Source: Pseudomonas sp. G2-4 (GTDB lineage: Bacteria; Pseudomonadota; Gammaproteobacteria; Pseudomonadales; Pseudomonadaceae). Taken from it: DNA of 64,000 bases. The translations under genes and the position numbers were made by a program. A model generated the notes under the pieces. The model made no database searches. It was not told the origin of the DNA and saw nothing but the letters and a program-made list of their open reading frames with translations. Below are positions 32,969 through 42,363 of the stretch, in pieces. The stretch covers positions 6,103,001-6,167,000 of the forward strand of contig NZ_CP125957.1 of NCBI RefSeq assembly GCF_030064125.1, in the 5' to 3' direction. Positions within the stretch are counted from its first letter, which is position 1; each line of letters begins with the position of its first letter.

Positions 32969-33922
32969 ATGAGCGTACGCGTCGGCATTGTCATGGACCC
33001 TATCGCCAGCATTTCCTATAAAAAGGATAGCTCGCTGGCCATGCTGCTGGCCGCTCAAAAGCGCGGCTGGGAGTTGTTCTATATGGAGCAGCGCGACCTC
33101 TACCAGGCCGAAGGCCAGGCGCGGGCGCGGATGAAGCCGCTGAAAGTCTTCGCCAACCCCGAGAAGTGGTTTGAACTGGGCGACGAAAGCGACGCGCTGC
33201 TGAGCGACCTGGACGTGATCCTGATGCGCAAGGATCCGCCGTTCGACATGGAGTTCGTGTACTCCACCTACCTGCTGGAGCAGGCGGAAAACGCTGGTGT
33301 GCTGGTGGTCAACAAGCCCCAGAGCCTGCGTGACTGCAACGAAAAGCTGTTCGCCACACTGTTCCCGCAGTGCACGCCACCCACCATTGTCAGCCGTCGA
33401 CCGGACGTGTTGCGCGAATTCGCCGACCACCACGGCGACGTGATTCTCAAGCCCCTGGACGGCATGGGCGGCTCCTCGATTTTCCGTCACACCGCCGGCC
33501 ACCCGAACCTGTCCGTGATCCTGGAAACCCTGACTTTGCACGGCAAGCAGCAGATCATGATCCAGGGTTACCTGCCGGCCATCGTCGATGGCGACAAGCG
33601 CATCCTGATGATCGACGGCGAACCGGTGGATTATTGCCTGGCGCGCATCCCGGCCGCCGGTGAAACCCGTGGCAACCTGGCGGCCGGCGGTCGTGGCGAA
33701 GCGCGTCCGTTGACCGAGAAAGACCGCTGGATCGCGGCCCAGGTCGGCCCGACCCTGCGCGAGAAAGGCCTGCTGTTCGTGGGCCTGGACGTGATCGGCG
33801 AGCACCTGACGGAAATCAACGTCACCAGCCCGACCTGCATCCGCGAGATTGACAACGCCTTTGGCACCGACATCGGCGGGATGCTGATGGATGCCATCGA
33901 TCAGAAGCTCAAGGCTCGTTGA
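32969..33922 (+). CDS. gshB: Glutathione synthetase
   Basis: The 317-residue ATP-grasp enzyme joins glycine to gamma-glutamylcysteine. The N-terminus VGIVMDPIASISYKKDSS, RKDPPFDMEFVYSTY, the ATP-grasp loop KPLDGMGGSSIFR and the metal-binding EINVTSPTCIREI are all as in GshB. ATG 32969 has GAGGA at 32956-32960. It is divergent from pilG and is followed by the tonB3-like gene with a gap of about 75 bases, the order also known from P. aeruginosa. Confidence 0.97.
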   Translation: MSVRVGIVMDPIASISYKKDSSLAMLLAAQKRGWELFYMEQRDLYQAEGQARARMKPLKVFANPEKWFELGDESDALLSDLDVILMRKDPPFDMEFVYSTYLLEQAENAGVLVVNKPQSLRDCNEKLFATLFPQCTPPTIVSRRPDVLREFADHHGDVILKPLDGMGGSSIFRHTAGHPNLSVILETLTLHGKQQIMIQGYLPAIVDGDKRILMIDGEPVDYCLARIPAAGETRGNLAAGGRGEARPLTEKDRWIAAQVGPTLREKGLLFVGLDVIGEHLTEINVTSPTCIREIDNAFGTDIGGMLMDAIDQKLKAR

Positions 33923-33999
33923 TCCAGATCCTGCTGAAGGAAACCCACATTGCGTTATCATGCCCGGCCTGAAAAAAACGCGATGTTGGTTTCCTTGTC

Positions 34000-34896
34000 A
34001 TGACACTCCCGTCCGATCTGCCCCCAGAGCTTGCCCATCGTGGCGTGCGCCCGGCCGATCGCCTCGGTTTTACCCTGTTCCTGGCGGCACTGATCCACCT
34101 GGCCTTGCTGCTGGGCGTCGGGTTTGCCACGGTCGAACCCAAGCAGATCAGCCGGACGCTGGAAATCACCCTGGCCACCTTCAAGAGCGAAACGAAGCCG
34201 GCAAAGGCGGATTTCCTGGCCCAGGAAAACCAGCAGGGCAGCGGCACCCTGGAAGAAAAGGCGATTCCCAAGACCACCGAGATCGCACCGTTCCAGGACA
34301 ATAAGGTGCAAAAGATCACCCCACCGCCCTCGGCCAAGCCCGAAGTGCAGGAAACGGCGCCCAAGGCCGCCGTGACCACCGTGGCGCCCAAACCGAAAAA
34401 AGCCCCGGTCAAGGAAGAGGTCAAGCCCGATCCCAAGCCCAAGGCGCCGGCACCCACTTTCGACAGTTCCCAGCTGTCCAGCGACATCGCCAGCCTGGAA
34501 GCCGAACTGGCCCAGGAGCAACAGCTGTATGCCAAACGCCCGCGCATCCACCGCCTGAGCGCCGCCTCGACCATGCGCGACAAGGGCGCCTGGTACAAGG
34601 ACGAATGGCGCAAGAAGGTCGAGCGCATCGGCAACCTCAACTACCCCGACGAAGCCCGGCGCAAACAGATCTACGGCAACTTGCGGCTCATGGTCTCGAT
34701 CAACCGCGACGGCTCGCTGTATGAAGTATTGGTGCTGGAGTCCTCCGGCCAGCCACTGCTGGACCAAGCCGCCCAGCGGATCGTGCGCCTGGCTGCACCG
34801 TTCGCGCCGTTTACCGGGGATTTGTCGGACATCGACCGGCTGGAAATCATCCGCACCTGGAAGTTTGCCCGGGGCGACCGGCTTTTCAGCAATTGA
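34000..34896 (+). CDS. TonB family energy transducer, TonB3-like
   Basis: The 298-residue protein has a single N-terminal membrane anchor (GFTLFLAALIHLALLLGVGF, about residues 23-42), a long periplasmic Pro/Lys/Ala-rich stretch (SAKPEVQETAPKAAV, PKPKKAPVKEE) and a C-terminal TonB domain with YPDEARRKQIYGNLRLMVSI and the typical SSGQPLLDQAA. From its place between gshB and algH it corresponds to tonB3 of P. aeruginosa, reported to be needed for twitching motility and pilus assembly, so its neighbourhood with the Chp genes may be meaningful. ATG 34000 lies in a 77-base gap after gshB. Confidence 0.88.
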   Translation: MTLPSDLPPELAHRGVRPADRLGFTLFLAALIHLALLLGVGFATVEPKQISRTLEITLATFKSETKPAKADFLAQENQQGSGTLEEKAIPKTTEIAPFQDNKVQKITPPPSAKPEVQETAPKAAVTTVAPKPKKAPVKEEVKPDPKPKAPAPTFDSSQLSSDIASLEAELAQEQQLYAKRPRIHRLSAASTMRDKGAWYKDEWRKKVERIGNLNYPDEARRKQIYGNLRLMVSINRDGSLYEVLVLESSGQPLLDQAAQRIVRLAAPFAPFTGDLSDIDRLEIIRTWKFARGDRLFSN

Positions 34897-34910
34897 TCCA
34901 CCGCCAATCC

Positions 34911-35004
34911 CTTTGTGGGAGCGAGCTTGCTCGCGATAGCCATGGATCATTCAACATGGATGGCGACTGACACATCGCATCGCGAGCAAGCTCGCTCCCA
35001 CAGG
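34911..35004. repeat. REP pair, family A (tonB3-algH)
   Basis: GTGGGAGCGAGCTTGCTCGCGAT and an inverted copy enclose about 45 bases between two genes of the same direction. Confidence 0.93.
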
Positions 35005-35081
35005 GTTTTCATGTCGGTTTCGGGTATTTCCTGCACATCCCCAGCTTGTCAGTTCGCCCCTCGGCCGCCACACTAGCGCCT

Positions 35082-35651
35082 ATGAAAAACGTCAGCCCCA
35101 CCTACCTCAAGCATCAATTCCTGATTGCCATGCCGCACATGGCTGATCCGCACTTTGCCCACACCTTGACCTACATCGTCGAGCACACGGCCAATGGCGC
35201 CATGGGGCTGGTGATCAATCGCCCGCAGGAGCTGAACCTGGCGGACATTCTTGAGCAGTTGCGTCCCGACATCGAACCGCCAATCCTGTGCCAGCACGTG
35301 CCGATTTTCATCGGCGGCCCGGTGCAGACCGATCGCGGTTTCGTGCTCCATCCGTCGGGGCCGACCTACCAGGCCACCGTGGACCTGAACGGCGTGTCGC
35401 TGTCCACGTCCCAGGACGTGCTGTTCGCCATCGCCGACGGTGTAGGCCCGGAAAAAAGCCTGATCGCCCTCGGCTATGCCGGTTGGGAAGCCGGGCAACT
35501 GGAAGCCGAGCTGGCCGACAACGCCTGGCTGACGTGCCCGTTCGACGCCGACATCCTGTTCAACACCAGCAGCGAACTGCGCCTGGAAGCGGCGGCCAGC
35601 CGGCTGGGGGTCAACCTCAGTCTGCTCACCAGCCAGGCGGGACACGCCTGA
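35082..35651 (+). CDS. algH: YqgE/AlgH family protein
   Basis: The 189-residue protein matches the UPF0301 family: YLKHQFLIAMPHMADPHFAHTL at the N-terminus, NGAMGLVINRP, FIGGPVQTDRGFVLH and the late GYAGWEAGQLEAELADNAWL. It was first noted in P. aeruginosa as influencing alginate production, but its biochemical role is not settled. ATG 35082 is used; a frame open to 35046 has no better start. Its stop overlaps the ruvX start as TGATG, so the two are coupled, an arrangement conserved widely in gammaproteobacteria. Confidence 0.94.
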   Translation: MKNVSPTYLKHQFLIAMPHMADPHFAHTLTYIVEHTANGAMGLVINRPQELNLADILEQLRPDIEPPILCQHVPIFIGGPVQTDRGFVLHPSGPTYQATVDLNGVSLSTSQDVLFAIADGVGPEKSLIALGYAGWEAGQLEAELADNAWLTCPFDADILFNTSSELRLEAAASRLGVNLSLLTSQAGHA

Positions 35652-36088
35652 TGGCCCTGCGCCTGCTACTGGGTTTCGACTACGGCACCAAACAGATCGG
35701 CGTCGCGGTGGGCCAGGTCATCACCGGCCAGGCCCGCGAACTGTGCACGTTGAAGGCGCAGAACGGCATTCCCGACTGGAACCAGGTCGAAGCGCTGATC
35801 AAGGAATGGAAACCTGACGCCGTGGTGGTCGGCCTGCCGCTGAACATGGACGGGACGCCCAGCGACATGTGCCTGCGCGCCGAAAAATTCGCCCGCAGGC
35901 TCAATGGCCGCTTCAACTTGCCCTTTTATACTCATGACGAACGCCTGACCACCTTCGAAGCCAAGGGCGAGCGCCTGGTGCGTGGTGGGCAGAAAGGCAG
36001 TTACCGCGACAACCCGGTGGACGCCATCGCGGCCGCCCTGCTGCTGCAAGGCTGGCTCGACGCCAACACCGCTCTGTTTGAAACCTGA
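35651..36088 (+). CDS. ruvX: Putative Holliday junction resolvase / pre-16S rRNA nuclease YqgF
   Basis: The 145-residue protein has the RNase H-like fold of Yqg[18 protein letters not shown] with the first catalytic Asp, [27 protein letters not shown] with the Asp-Glu pair and the C-terminal [17 protein letters not shown]. The family processes the 5' end of 16S rRNA and was earlier proposed as a Holliday junction resolvase. It overlaps algH by one base and is followed by a terminator, so algH-ruvX form one unit apart from the pyr genes. Confidence 0.94.
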   Translation: MALRLLLGFDYGTKQIGVAVGQVITGQARELCTLKAQNGIPDWNQVEALIKEWKPDAVVVGLPLNMDGTPSDMCLRAEKFARRLNGRFNLPFYTHDERLTTFEAKGERLVRGGQKGSYRDNPVDAIAAALLLQGWLDANTALFET

Positions 36089-36097
36089 TTTTTTTAC

Positions 36098-36123
36098 AAA
36101 GCGCCGCCAAGGCGCTTTCTTTT
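36098..36123 (+). terminator. Terminator after ruvX
   Basis: AAAGCGCC-GCCAA-GGCGCTTT followed by CTTTT forms a GC stem with a T tract, ten bases after the ruvX stop. Confidence 0.85.
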
Positions 36124-36174
36124 AGCGATAAGCCGCGCCACTCACCACCGGCCCGGGAACCTGAAGGAGCCAGC

Positions 36175-36681
36175 ATGAGCCTGCCCAATCCTGCCGAACT
36201 GATCAGCCAGATGGCGATTCGTCTCACGGCGCACCTGGAACACCGCGGCATCAGCGAACCGCGCTACATCGGTATTCGCACCGGTGGCGTCTGGGTCGCC
36301 CAGGCCTTGCTCGATGAACTGGGCAGCCAATCGCCCTTGGGCACCCTGGATGTGTCGTTCTACCGCGACGACTTCAGCCAGAACGGCCTGCACCCGCAAG
36401 TGCGCCCTTCGGCCCTGCCGTTCGAGATTGAAGGCCAGCATCTGGTATTGATCGACGACGTGCTGATGAGTGGCCGGACCATCCGCGCCGCCATGAACGA
36501 ACTGTTCGACTATGGCCGCCCGGCCAGTGTGACCCTGGTGTGCCTGCTGGACCTGGACGCCGGCGAGCTGCCGATCCGCCCGAACGTGGTCGGCGCGACG
36601 CTGACGCTGGCCGCCCATGAGCGGGTCAAGCTCTCCGGCCCATCGCCGCTGCAACTCGAACTGCAAGACCTTGCCCTTTAA
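36175..36681 (+). CDS. pyrR: Bifunctional pyr operon regulator/uracil phosphoribosyltransferase PyrR
   Basis: The 168-residue protein is a type I phosphoribosyltransferase with the PRPP loop [17 protein letters not shown] and [15 protein letters not shown] near residue 31. PyrR in Gram-positive bacteria is an RNA-binding attenuator; in pseudomonads it precedes pyrB and its regulatory mode is less clear. ATG 36175 has AAGGAG eight bases upstream. It lies 24 bases before pyrB and, with pyrB and pyrC', forms the pyrimidine gene group. Confidence 0.94.
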   Translation: MSLPNPAELISQMAIRLTAHLEHRGISEPRYIGIRTGGVWVAQALLDELGSQSPLGTLDVSFYRDDFSQNGLHPQVRPSALPFEIEGQHLVLIDDVLMSGRTIRAAMNELFDYGRPASVTLVCLLDLDAGELPIRPNVVGATLTLAAHERVKLSGPSPLQLELQDLAL

Positions 36682-36705
36682 CTGCCCTTGTAAGAGTCCA
36701 TCGCG

Positions 36706-37710
36706 ATGACGCCTCTCGAAACCAAGCGCCCGCTGCAGCTCAACGATCAGGGCCAGCTGCGGCACTTCCTGTCCCTCGACGGCCTGCGCCGCGAGCTGCT
36801 GACGGAAATCCTCGACACCGCCGACTCGTTCCTTGAGGTCGGTGCCCGGGCGGTGAAGAAAGTCCCGCTGCTGCGCGGCAAGACCGTGTGCAACGTGTTC
36901 TTCGAAAACTCCACCCGCACCCGCACCACCTTCGAACTGGCGGCCCAGCGGCTCTCGGCGGACGTGATCACCCTCAACGTGTCGACATCCTCGGCGAGCA
37001 AGGGCGAAACCCTGCTCGACACCCTGCGCAACCTCGAAGCCATGGCTGCCGACATGTTCGTCGTGCGTCACGGTGATTCCGGCGCCGCGCACTTCATTGC
37101 CGAACACGTGTGCCCGCAGGTGGCGATCATCAATGGCGGTGACGGCCGTCATGCCCATCCGACCCAGGGCATGCTGGACATGCTGACCATCCGCCGGCAC
37201 AAGGGCAGCTTCGAGAACCTGTCGGTGGCCATCGTCGGCGACATCCTGCACTCGCGGGTGGCCCGTTCGAACATGCTGGCCCTCAAGACCCTCGGTTGCC
37301 CGGACATCCGCGTGATCGCGCCGAAGACCCTGCTGCCCATCGGCGTCGAGCAATACGGCGTGAAGGTCTACACCGACATGACCGAAGGCCTCAAGGATGT
37401 GGACGTGGTGATCATGCTGCGCCTGCAACGTGAACGCATGACCGGCGGCTTGCTGCCCAGCGAAGGCGAGTTCTACCGCCTGTTCGGCCTGACCACCGCC
37501 CGCCTGGCCGGGGCCAAGCCGGACGCCATCGTCATGCACCCCGGACCGATCAACCGCGGCGTGGAAATCGAGTCGGCAGTGGCCGACGGTCCGCACTCGG
37601 TGATCCTCAACCAAGTGACCTACGGCATCGCCATCCGCATGGCCGTGCTGTCCATGGCCATGAGCGGGCAAACGGCCCAGCGCCAATTCGACCAGGAGAA
37701 CGCCCAGTGA
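36706..37710 (+). CDS. pyrB: Aspartate carbamoyltransferase catalytic subunit
   Basis: The 334-residue protein carries the carbamoyl-phosphate motif [16 protein letters not shown], the lysine-bearing [24 protein letters not shown] and [12 protein letters not shown]. It makes carbamoyl-aspartate in pyrimidine synthesis. Pseudomonad enzymes form a dodecamer with the non-catalytic dihydroorotase-like PyrC', encoded next with a four-base ATGA overlap; the extended N-terminus ([17 protein letters not shown]) is typical of this class. No pyrI gene is present. Confidence 0.97.
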   Translation: MTPLETKRPLQLNDQGQLRHFLSLDGLRRELLTEILDTADSFLEVGARAVKKVPLLRGKTVCNVFFENSTRTRTTFELAAQRLSADVITLNVSTSSASKGETLLDTLRNLEAMAADMFVVRHGDSGAAHFIAEHVCPQVAIINGGDGRHAHPTQGMLDMLTIRRHKGSFENLSVAIVGDILHSRVARSNMLALKTLGCPDIRVIAPKTLLPIGVEQYGVKVYTDMTEGLKDVDVVIMLRLQRERMTGGLLPSEGEFYRLFGLTTARLAGAKPDAIVMHPGPINRGVEIESAVADGPHSVILNQVTYGIAIRMAVLSMAMSGQTAQRQFDQENAQ

Positions 37711-38978
37711 AGCTCAGCATTCTCGGCGCACGCTTGATCGATCCAGCCAGTGGCCTGGATCAAGTGACCGACATCCATATCGATGCCTGCAAGATCGTCG
37801 CCCTGGGCGCCGCTCCGGTCGGCTTCGTGGCCGTCGAGGTCCTCGACGCCCATGGCCTGGTGGCCGCCCCTGGCCTGGTGGACCTGAACGTCGCCCTGCG
37901 CGAACCCGGCTACAGCCGTAAAGGCAGCATCGTCAGTGAAACCCGGGCCGCCGCCGCTGGTGGCGTCACCAGTCTGTGCTGTCCGCCGCAGACCAAACCG
38001 GTGCTGGATACGTCGGCCGTGGCCGAACTGATCCTCGACCGCGCCCGCGAGGCCGGCAACGCCAAGGTCTTCCCCATCGGTGCGTTGAGCAAAGGCCTCG
38101 ACGGCGAGCAACTGGCAGAGCTCATCGCGCTGCGCGACGCCGGTTGCGTGGCATTCGGCAACGGCCTGAACACGTTTCGCAACACCCGCACCTTGTGCCG
38201 CGCCCTGGAATACGCGGCGACCTTCGGCCTGACGGTGATCTTCAACTCGCAGGATCACGACCTGGCCGAAGGCGGCCTCGCTCACGAAGGCCCGACCGCC
38301 AGTTTCCTTGGCCTGCCGGGCATTCCGGAAACCGCAGAGACCGTGGCCCTGGCCCGGGACCTGCTGTTGGTGGAACAGAGCGGCGTACGCGCGCACTTCA
38401 GCCAACTGACCAGTGCCCGCGGCGCGGCACTGATCGCCCAGGCCCAGGCCCGCGGGCTGCCAGTCACCGCCGATGTGGCGCTGTACCAGTTGATCCTGAC
38501 CGACGAAGCGCTGATCGACTTCAACAGCGTCTATCACGTCCAGCCGCCGCTGCGCACCCGCGCCGACCGCGACGGCCTGCGCGAGGCGGTGAAATCCGGG
38601 GTGATCTCGGCCATCTCCAGCCATCACCAACCCCATGAGCGCGATGCCAAGCTGGCACCGTTCGGCGCCACCGAGCCGGGCATCAGCAGCGTCGAACTGC
38701 TGCTGCCGCTGGCCCTGACGCTGGTGGAAGACGGCTTGCTGGACCTGCCGACCCTGCTGGCACGCCTGAGCGCCGGCCCGGCCCAGGCGCTGCAATTGCC
38801 GGCGGGGAAACTGGCGGTTGGCGCGGCGGCGGATTTGGTGCTGTTCGATCCCACGGCGTCCACTGTGGCAGGTGAAGCCTGGCGCTCCAAGGGCGACAAC
38901 TGCCCGTTCCTGGGCCACAGTTTGCCGGGTGTGGTGCGCTACACCTTGATGGACGGGCGGATAACCCACCAGGCCTGA
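37707..38978 (+). CDS. pyrC': Dihydroorotase-like non-catalytic subunit of aspartate transcarbamoylase
   Basis: The 423-residue protein has the amidohydrolase fold of dihydroorotase but lacks metal ligands: where active enzymes read DxHVHLREPG it has [11 protein letters not shown], so both histidines of the first metal-binding pair are missing. This is the known PyrC' (PyrX) of pseudomonads, which holds the PyrB subunits together without dihydroorotase activity. A genuine dihydroorotase must be encoded elsewhere. The start overlaps pyrB. It converges on the TM2 gene across a REP pair. Confidence 0.93.
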   Translation: MKLSILGARLIDPASGLDQVTDIHIDACKIVALGAAPVGFVAVEVLDAHGLVAAPGLVDLNVALREPGYSRKGSIVSETRAAAAGGVTSLCCPPQTKPVLDTSAVAELILDRAREAGNAKVFPIGALSKGLDGEQLAELIALRDAGCVAFGNGLNTFRNTRTLCRALEYAATFGLTVIFNSQDHDLAEGGLAHEGPTASFLGLPGIPETAETVALARDLLLVEQSGVRAHFSQLTSARGAALIAQAQARGLPVTADVALYQLILTDEALIDFNSVYHVQPPLRTRADRDGLREAVKSGVISAISSHHQPHERDAKLAPFGATEPGISSVELLLPLALTLVEDGLLDLPTLLARLSAGPAQALQLPAGKLAVGAAADLVLFDPTASTVAGEAWRSKGDNCPFLGHSLPGVVRYTLMDGRITHQA

Positions 38979-38993
38979 TACCGCGTCGCCCTT

Positions 38994-39090
38994 ATCGCGA
39001 GCAGGCTCGCTCCCACATTGGATCTTCAGTGATCACATGATTTGTGAACACCTCGGATTAAATGTGGGAGCGAGCCTGCTCGCGAATGTA
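38994..39090. repeat. REP pair, family A (pyrC'/TM2 junction)
   Basis: ATCGCGAGCAGGCTCGCTCCCAC and GTGGGAGCGAGCCTGCTCGCGA are inverted copies with about 45 bases between them at a convergent junction. Confidence 0.92.
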
Positions 39091-39110
39091 GGCAACTCGG
39101 TCTAGCTGAC

Positions 39111-39539
39111 TTAGTGAAAAGCCCCCCGCTTCTGCGCATTGCGAATCGAAACCTGATCGTTCAGCGTCCAGAAGTCATACAGCACCCCCAGGAAAAACAC
39201 CCCACCCGTCAGCAGGTAAAGGATCCCGCTGAGCCATTTGCCCTGGTACATGCGGTGTACACCCAACACGCCGAGAAACGTCAGCAGGACCCACGCCACG
39301 CTGTATTCGAGGGGACCCGGGGTAAAACGCAAGTCCGCTTCGCGATCCATGGCCGGGATCAGGAACAGGTCGATCAACCAACCGATGCCCAGCAGGCCGA
39401 AGGTGAAGAACCAGATCGTGCCGGTGACCGGCTTGCCGTAATAGAAGCGGTGGGCGCCGGTGAAGCCGAAAATCCAGAGCAAATAGCCAATGACTTTGCT
39501 GTGGGTATCCCGGATAGCGTCCTGTTGATAGCTGTTCAT
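39111..39539 (-). CDS. TM2 domain membrane protein
   Basis: The 142-residue protein has a TM2-type unit: KVIGYLLWIFGFTGAHRFYYGKP followed by TIWFFTFGLLGIGWLIDLFLIP, and a second similar pair, LLTFLGVLGVHRMYQGKWLSG with ILYLLTGGVFFLGVLYDFW. The two GxxGxHRxYxGK copies show an internal duplication. Function is unknown; the domain is widespread in bacterial membrane proteins. ATG 39539 is chosen because it starts directly before the conserved part, with AGAGG upstream. The frame continues to 39722, but that part reads through intergenic DNA. It is divergent from the NlpC/P60 gene. Confidence 0.87.
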   Translation of the reverse strand: MNSYQQDAIRDTHSKVIGYLLWIFGFTGAHRFYYGKPVTGTIWFFTFGLLGIGWLIDLFLIPAMDREADLRFTPGPLEYSVAWVLLTFLGVLGVHRMYQGKWLSGILYLLTGGVFFLGVLYDFWTLNDQVSIRNAQKRGAFH

Positions 39540-39747
39540 GAATGGCCTCTTTGCCTCGATAGATAAATTTTTTCGGACTTTTTGTGACTTTTTTGTGTCT
39601 GGCCGACAGGCGGTTCCGGACCACTTGAACCAAGGAAACCCCCGTGGTGTCGGGGTTCTGTCGGACAATCGGGACAATTTGCCGCAATTGTGCGGGGTTC
39701 GTGGCGGCTTTCGAATCGACAAACGGCCTCAGGAACGCGGAAAAAGC

Positions 39748-39756
39748 TGTTATAAA
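39748..39756 (+). promoter_or_regulatory. Extended -10 promoter element of the NlpC/P60 gene
   Basis: TG-T-TATAAA at 39748-39756 fits an extended -10 element and would give a leader of about 25 bases. Confidence 0.5.
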
Positions 39757-39787
39757 GTTGCGCGCTAACCTCTAAGAGCCCTGCCTA

Positions 39788-40399
39788 ATGCGTCCATTTT
39801 TCAAGACATGGCTAACCATTTGCCTATTAATGCCACTGGCCGCCCACGCCACCAATCGTGAGCAACGTCTTCCCAACGTCAACGGCTACACTCCGAAATC
39901 CCATGTTTCTGCTCCTTCGAGCAAGAACAAGCAAAACGTCCAGCGCTTGAGCACAGCTAACAGCAAGCTGGTTCCGCCGATGGCGACCAAAACCAGCAGC
40001 AACGTATTGAGCCGCGCCGTAAATGTACTCGGCACACCTTATCGTTGGGGCGGCAGCAGCCCAAGTAAAGGCTTCGATTGCAGCGGTTTGGTGAAATATG
40101 CTTTCAACGACGCCACGTTCGACCTGCCACGCACTTCCAATGCGATGGCCTCCGGTCACGGCGAGAAAGTCGATCGCAAGGATCTCAAGCCCGGCGACCT
40201 GATTTTCTTCAAGCTCAAGAGCCGGCGAGTCAACCACGTTGCCATCTACCTGGGCAATGACCGCTTCATCCATGCTCCGCGCCGTGGCAAGTCGGTGAGC
40301 ATCGACACCTTGAACAAACCGTATTGGAACACCCATTACGTGGTTGCCAAGCGCGTCTTGCCGAAAGAGCCGGGTGGGTTGCGGGTGGTTCAGCGCTGA
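39788..40399 (+). CDS. NlpC/P60 family cell-wall hydrolase
   Basis: The 203-residue protein has a signal peptide (to about AAHA, residue 21), a Ser/Lys/Asn-rich linker and an NlpC/P60 domain. LGTPYRWGGSSPSKGFDCSGL has the nucleophile Cys98, RVNHVAIYLG has His150 and FIHAPRRGKSV has His162. Such proteins cut peptide bonds in peptidoglycan, usually between D-Glu and the diamino acid, in the periplasm. It is short, without LysM or SH3 domains. The gene stands alone with its own promoter and converges on pilT across a REP pair. Confidence 0.92.
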   Translation: MRPFFKTWLTICLLMPLAAHATNREQRLPNVNGYTPKSHVSAPSSKNKQNVQRLSTANSKLVPPMATKTSSNVLSRAVNVLGTPYRWGGSSPSKGFDCSGLVKYAFNDATFDLPRTSNAMASGHGEKVDRKDLKPGDLIFFKLKSRRVNHVAIYLGNDRFIHAPRRGKSVSIDTLNKPYWNTHYVVAKRVLPKEPGGLRVVQR

Positions 40400-40409
40400 T
40401 CTGAAGCGC

Positions 40410-40535
40410 CCTGTGGCGAGGGAGCTTGCTCCCGCTGGGTGGCGCAGCCGCCCCAAACAGACCCATGATCTCTGTGGCCCCCATTATTTTGGGTCCGCTT
40501 CGCGGCCCAGCGGGAGCAAGCTCCCTCGCCACAGG
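40410..40535. repeat. REP pair, family B (nlpC/pilT junction)
   Basis: GTGGCGAGGGAGCTTGCTCCCGCT and its inverted copy enclose about 78 bases including GGTCCGCTTCGCGGCCC, at a convergent junction. Confidence 0.93.
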
Positions 40536-40552
40536 GGTTCCACCATCCCTCT

Positions 40553-41587
40553 CTAAAAGTTATCCGGCGTACGCGCCTTCTCCCGCGCATGCTCGCGGCT
40601 GATCAGACCTTTGCTCAGCAAATCCTTCAAACACATATCCAGCGTCTGCATCCCCAACGAACCGCCGGTCTGGATCGACGAGTACATCTGCGCGATTTTG
40701 TCTTCGCGGATCAGGTTCCGGATAGCCGAGGTGCCCAGCATGATCTCGTGCGCGGCAATCCGGCCTCCACCGATTTTCTTGACCAGTGTTTGTGAAATCA
40801 CCGCCTGCAGTGACTCCGACAGCATCGAGCGAACCATGGACTTCTCGTCGCCGGGGAACACGTCGACCACCCGGTCGATGGTCTTGGCCGCCGACGTGGT
40901 GTGCAGGGTGCCGAACACCAGGTGCCCGGTTTCAGCGGCGGTCAGCGCCAGGCGAATGGTTTCCAGATCGCGCATCTCCCCCACCAGGATTACGTCCGGG
41001 TCTTCCCGCAGCGCCGAACGCAGGGCCGTGGAGAAGCTTTGGGTATCGCGGTGCACTTCGCGCTGGTTGATCAGGCACTTGCGTGGTTCGTGGACAAATT
41101 CGATGGGGTCCTCAATGGTGAGGATGTGATGGTGCTTGTGGCTGTTGAGGTAGTCGATCATCGCCGCCAGGGTGGTGGATTTACCCGAGCCGGTCGGTCC
41201 AGTCACCAACACCAGCCCGCGCGGCGATTCGGTCACTTTGCGAAACACCTCGCCCATCCCCAGGTCTTCCATGGTCAGGACTTTCGACGGGATGGTACGG
41301 AACACCGCCCCTGCGCCGCGATTCTGATTGAAGGCGTTGACCCGAAACCGGGCGACGCCCGGCACGTCGAAGGAAAAATCGGTTTCCAGGAATTTTTCGT
41401 AATCCACCCGCTGCCGGTCGTTCATGATGTCGTAGATCAGCTCATGAACCTGCTTGTGGTCCAGCGCCGGCAGGTTGATCCGCCGTACATCGCCATCGAC
41501 GCGGATCATCGGCGGCAGCCCAGCGGACAGGTGCAAGTCCGACGCGCCCTGTTTGGCGCTGAACGCCAGTAACTCAGTGATATCCAT
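40553..41587 (-). CDS. pilT: Type IV pilus retraction ATPase PilT
   Basis: The 344-residue protein is the hexameric retraction motor. ASDLHLSAGLPPMIRVDG opens the N-terminal domain, Walker A is GPTGSGKST at 130-138, the Asp box ILTIEDPIEFVH and Walker B VGEMRDLETIRLALTAAETG follow, the His box is GTLHTTSA, and the retraction-specific AIRNLIRE lies in the C-terminal part. ATG 41587 has GAGGAG five bases upstream. In P. aeruginosa pilU follows pilT; here the next feature is a REP pair and an oppositely oriented hydrolase gene, so pilU is not adjacent. Confidence 0.95.
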   Translation of the reverse strand: MDITELLAFSAKQGASDLHLSAGLPPMIRVDGDVRRINLPALDHKQVHELIYDIMNDRQRVDYEKFLETDFSFDVPGVARFRVNAFNQNRGAGAVFRTIPSKVLTMEDLGMGEVFRKVTESPRGLVLVTGPTGSGKSTTLAAMIDYLNSHKHHHILTIEDPIEFVHEPRKCLINQREVHRDTQSFSTALRSALREDPDVILVGEMRDLETIRLALTAAETGHLVFGTLHTTSAAKTIDRVVDVFPGDEKSMVRSMLSESLQAVISQTLVKKIGGGRIAAHEIMLGTSAIRNLIREDKIAQMYSSIQTGGSLGMQTLDMCLKDLLSKGLISREHAREKARTPDNF

Positions 41588-41640
41588 AGCGCTCCTCAAT
41601 TCCAGTAGAATGCCGCGAACCTCACCGCTGGCGCTTCCTT

Positions 41641-42327
41641 ATGTCCACGATAGCAGACAACATTGCTCAGGTTAGTTCGCGTATCCGCGCTGCGGAGCAG
41701 GCCGCCCAGCGTGCCGAGGGCGGTGTCCAGCTGCTGGCCGTGAGCAAGACCAAGCCCGCCCAGGCCTTGCGCGAAGCCCATGCCGCCGGCCTGCGGGACT
41801 TCGGCGAGAACTATCTGCAAGAAGCACTGGGCAAACAGGCCGAACTGACCGACCTGCCCTTGATCTGGCACTTCATCGGCCCCATTCAATCGAACAAGAC
41901 GCGCGCTATTGCCGAACACTTCGACTGGGTGCATTCCGTGGATCGCTTGAAAGTTGCACAACGCCTGTCCGAGCAGCGCCCCGCCGAGCTGCCGCCGCTG
42001 AACATCTGCATCCAGGTCAATGTCAGCGGTGAAGCCAGCAAGTCCGGTTGCACCCCCGCCGACCTGCCCGCGCTGGCAAACGCCATCGGCGCCTTGCCAC
42101 GCCTGAAGCTGCGCGGGTTGATGGCGATTCCCGAGCCGACCGATGATCGCGACGCCCAGGATGCCGCCTTCGCCGCTGTGCAACGTTTGCAAGCCAGCCT
42201 GGACCTGCCACTGGACACCCTCTCCATGGGCATGAGCCATGACCTCGAGTCGGCCATTGCCCAGGGCGCCACTTGGGTGCGCATCGGTACCGCATTGTTT
42301 GGTGCCCGCGACTACGGTCACTCCTGA
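41641..42327 (+). CDS. yggS: Pyridoxal phosphate homeostasis protein YggS
   Basis: The 228-residue protein is a single-domain TIM-barrel PLP-binding protein of the YggS/PROSC family. LLAVSKTKPA holds the cofactor Lys36, and DFGENYLQEA, WHFIGPIQSNKT, VNVSGEASKSG and MGMSHDLESAIAQGATWVRIG are family signatures. It has no known enzyme reaction and balances free pyridoxal phosphate and amino acid pools. It is divergent from pilT by 53 bases and precedes proC, the common bacterial order. Confidence 0.95.
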   Translation: MSTIADNIAQVSSRIRAAEQAAQRAEGGVQLLAVSKTKPAQALREAHAAGLRDFGENYLQEALGKQAELTDLPLIWHFIGPIQSNKTRAIAEHFDWVHSVDRLKVAQRLSEQRPAELPPLNICIQVNVSGEASKSGCTPADLPALANAIGALPRLKLRGLMAIPEPTDDRDAQDAAFAAVQRLQASLDLPLDTLSMGMSHDLESAIAQGATWVRIGTALFGARDYGHS

Positions 42328-42363
42328 AGCATGACCCACTCATTTCTTTAATAAGGACCTGTC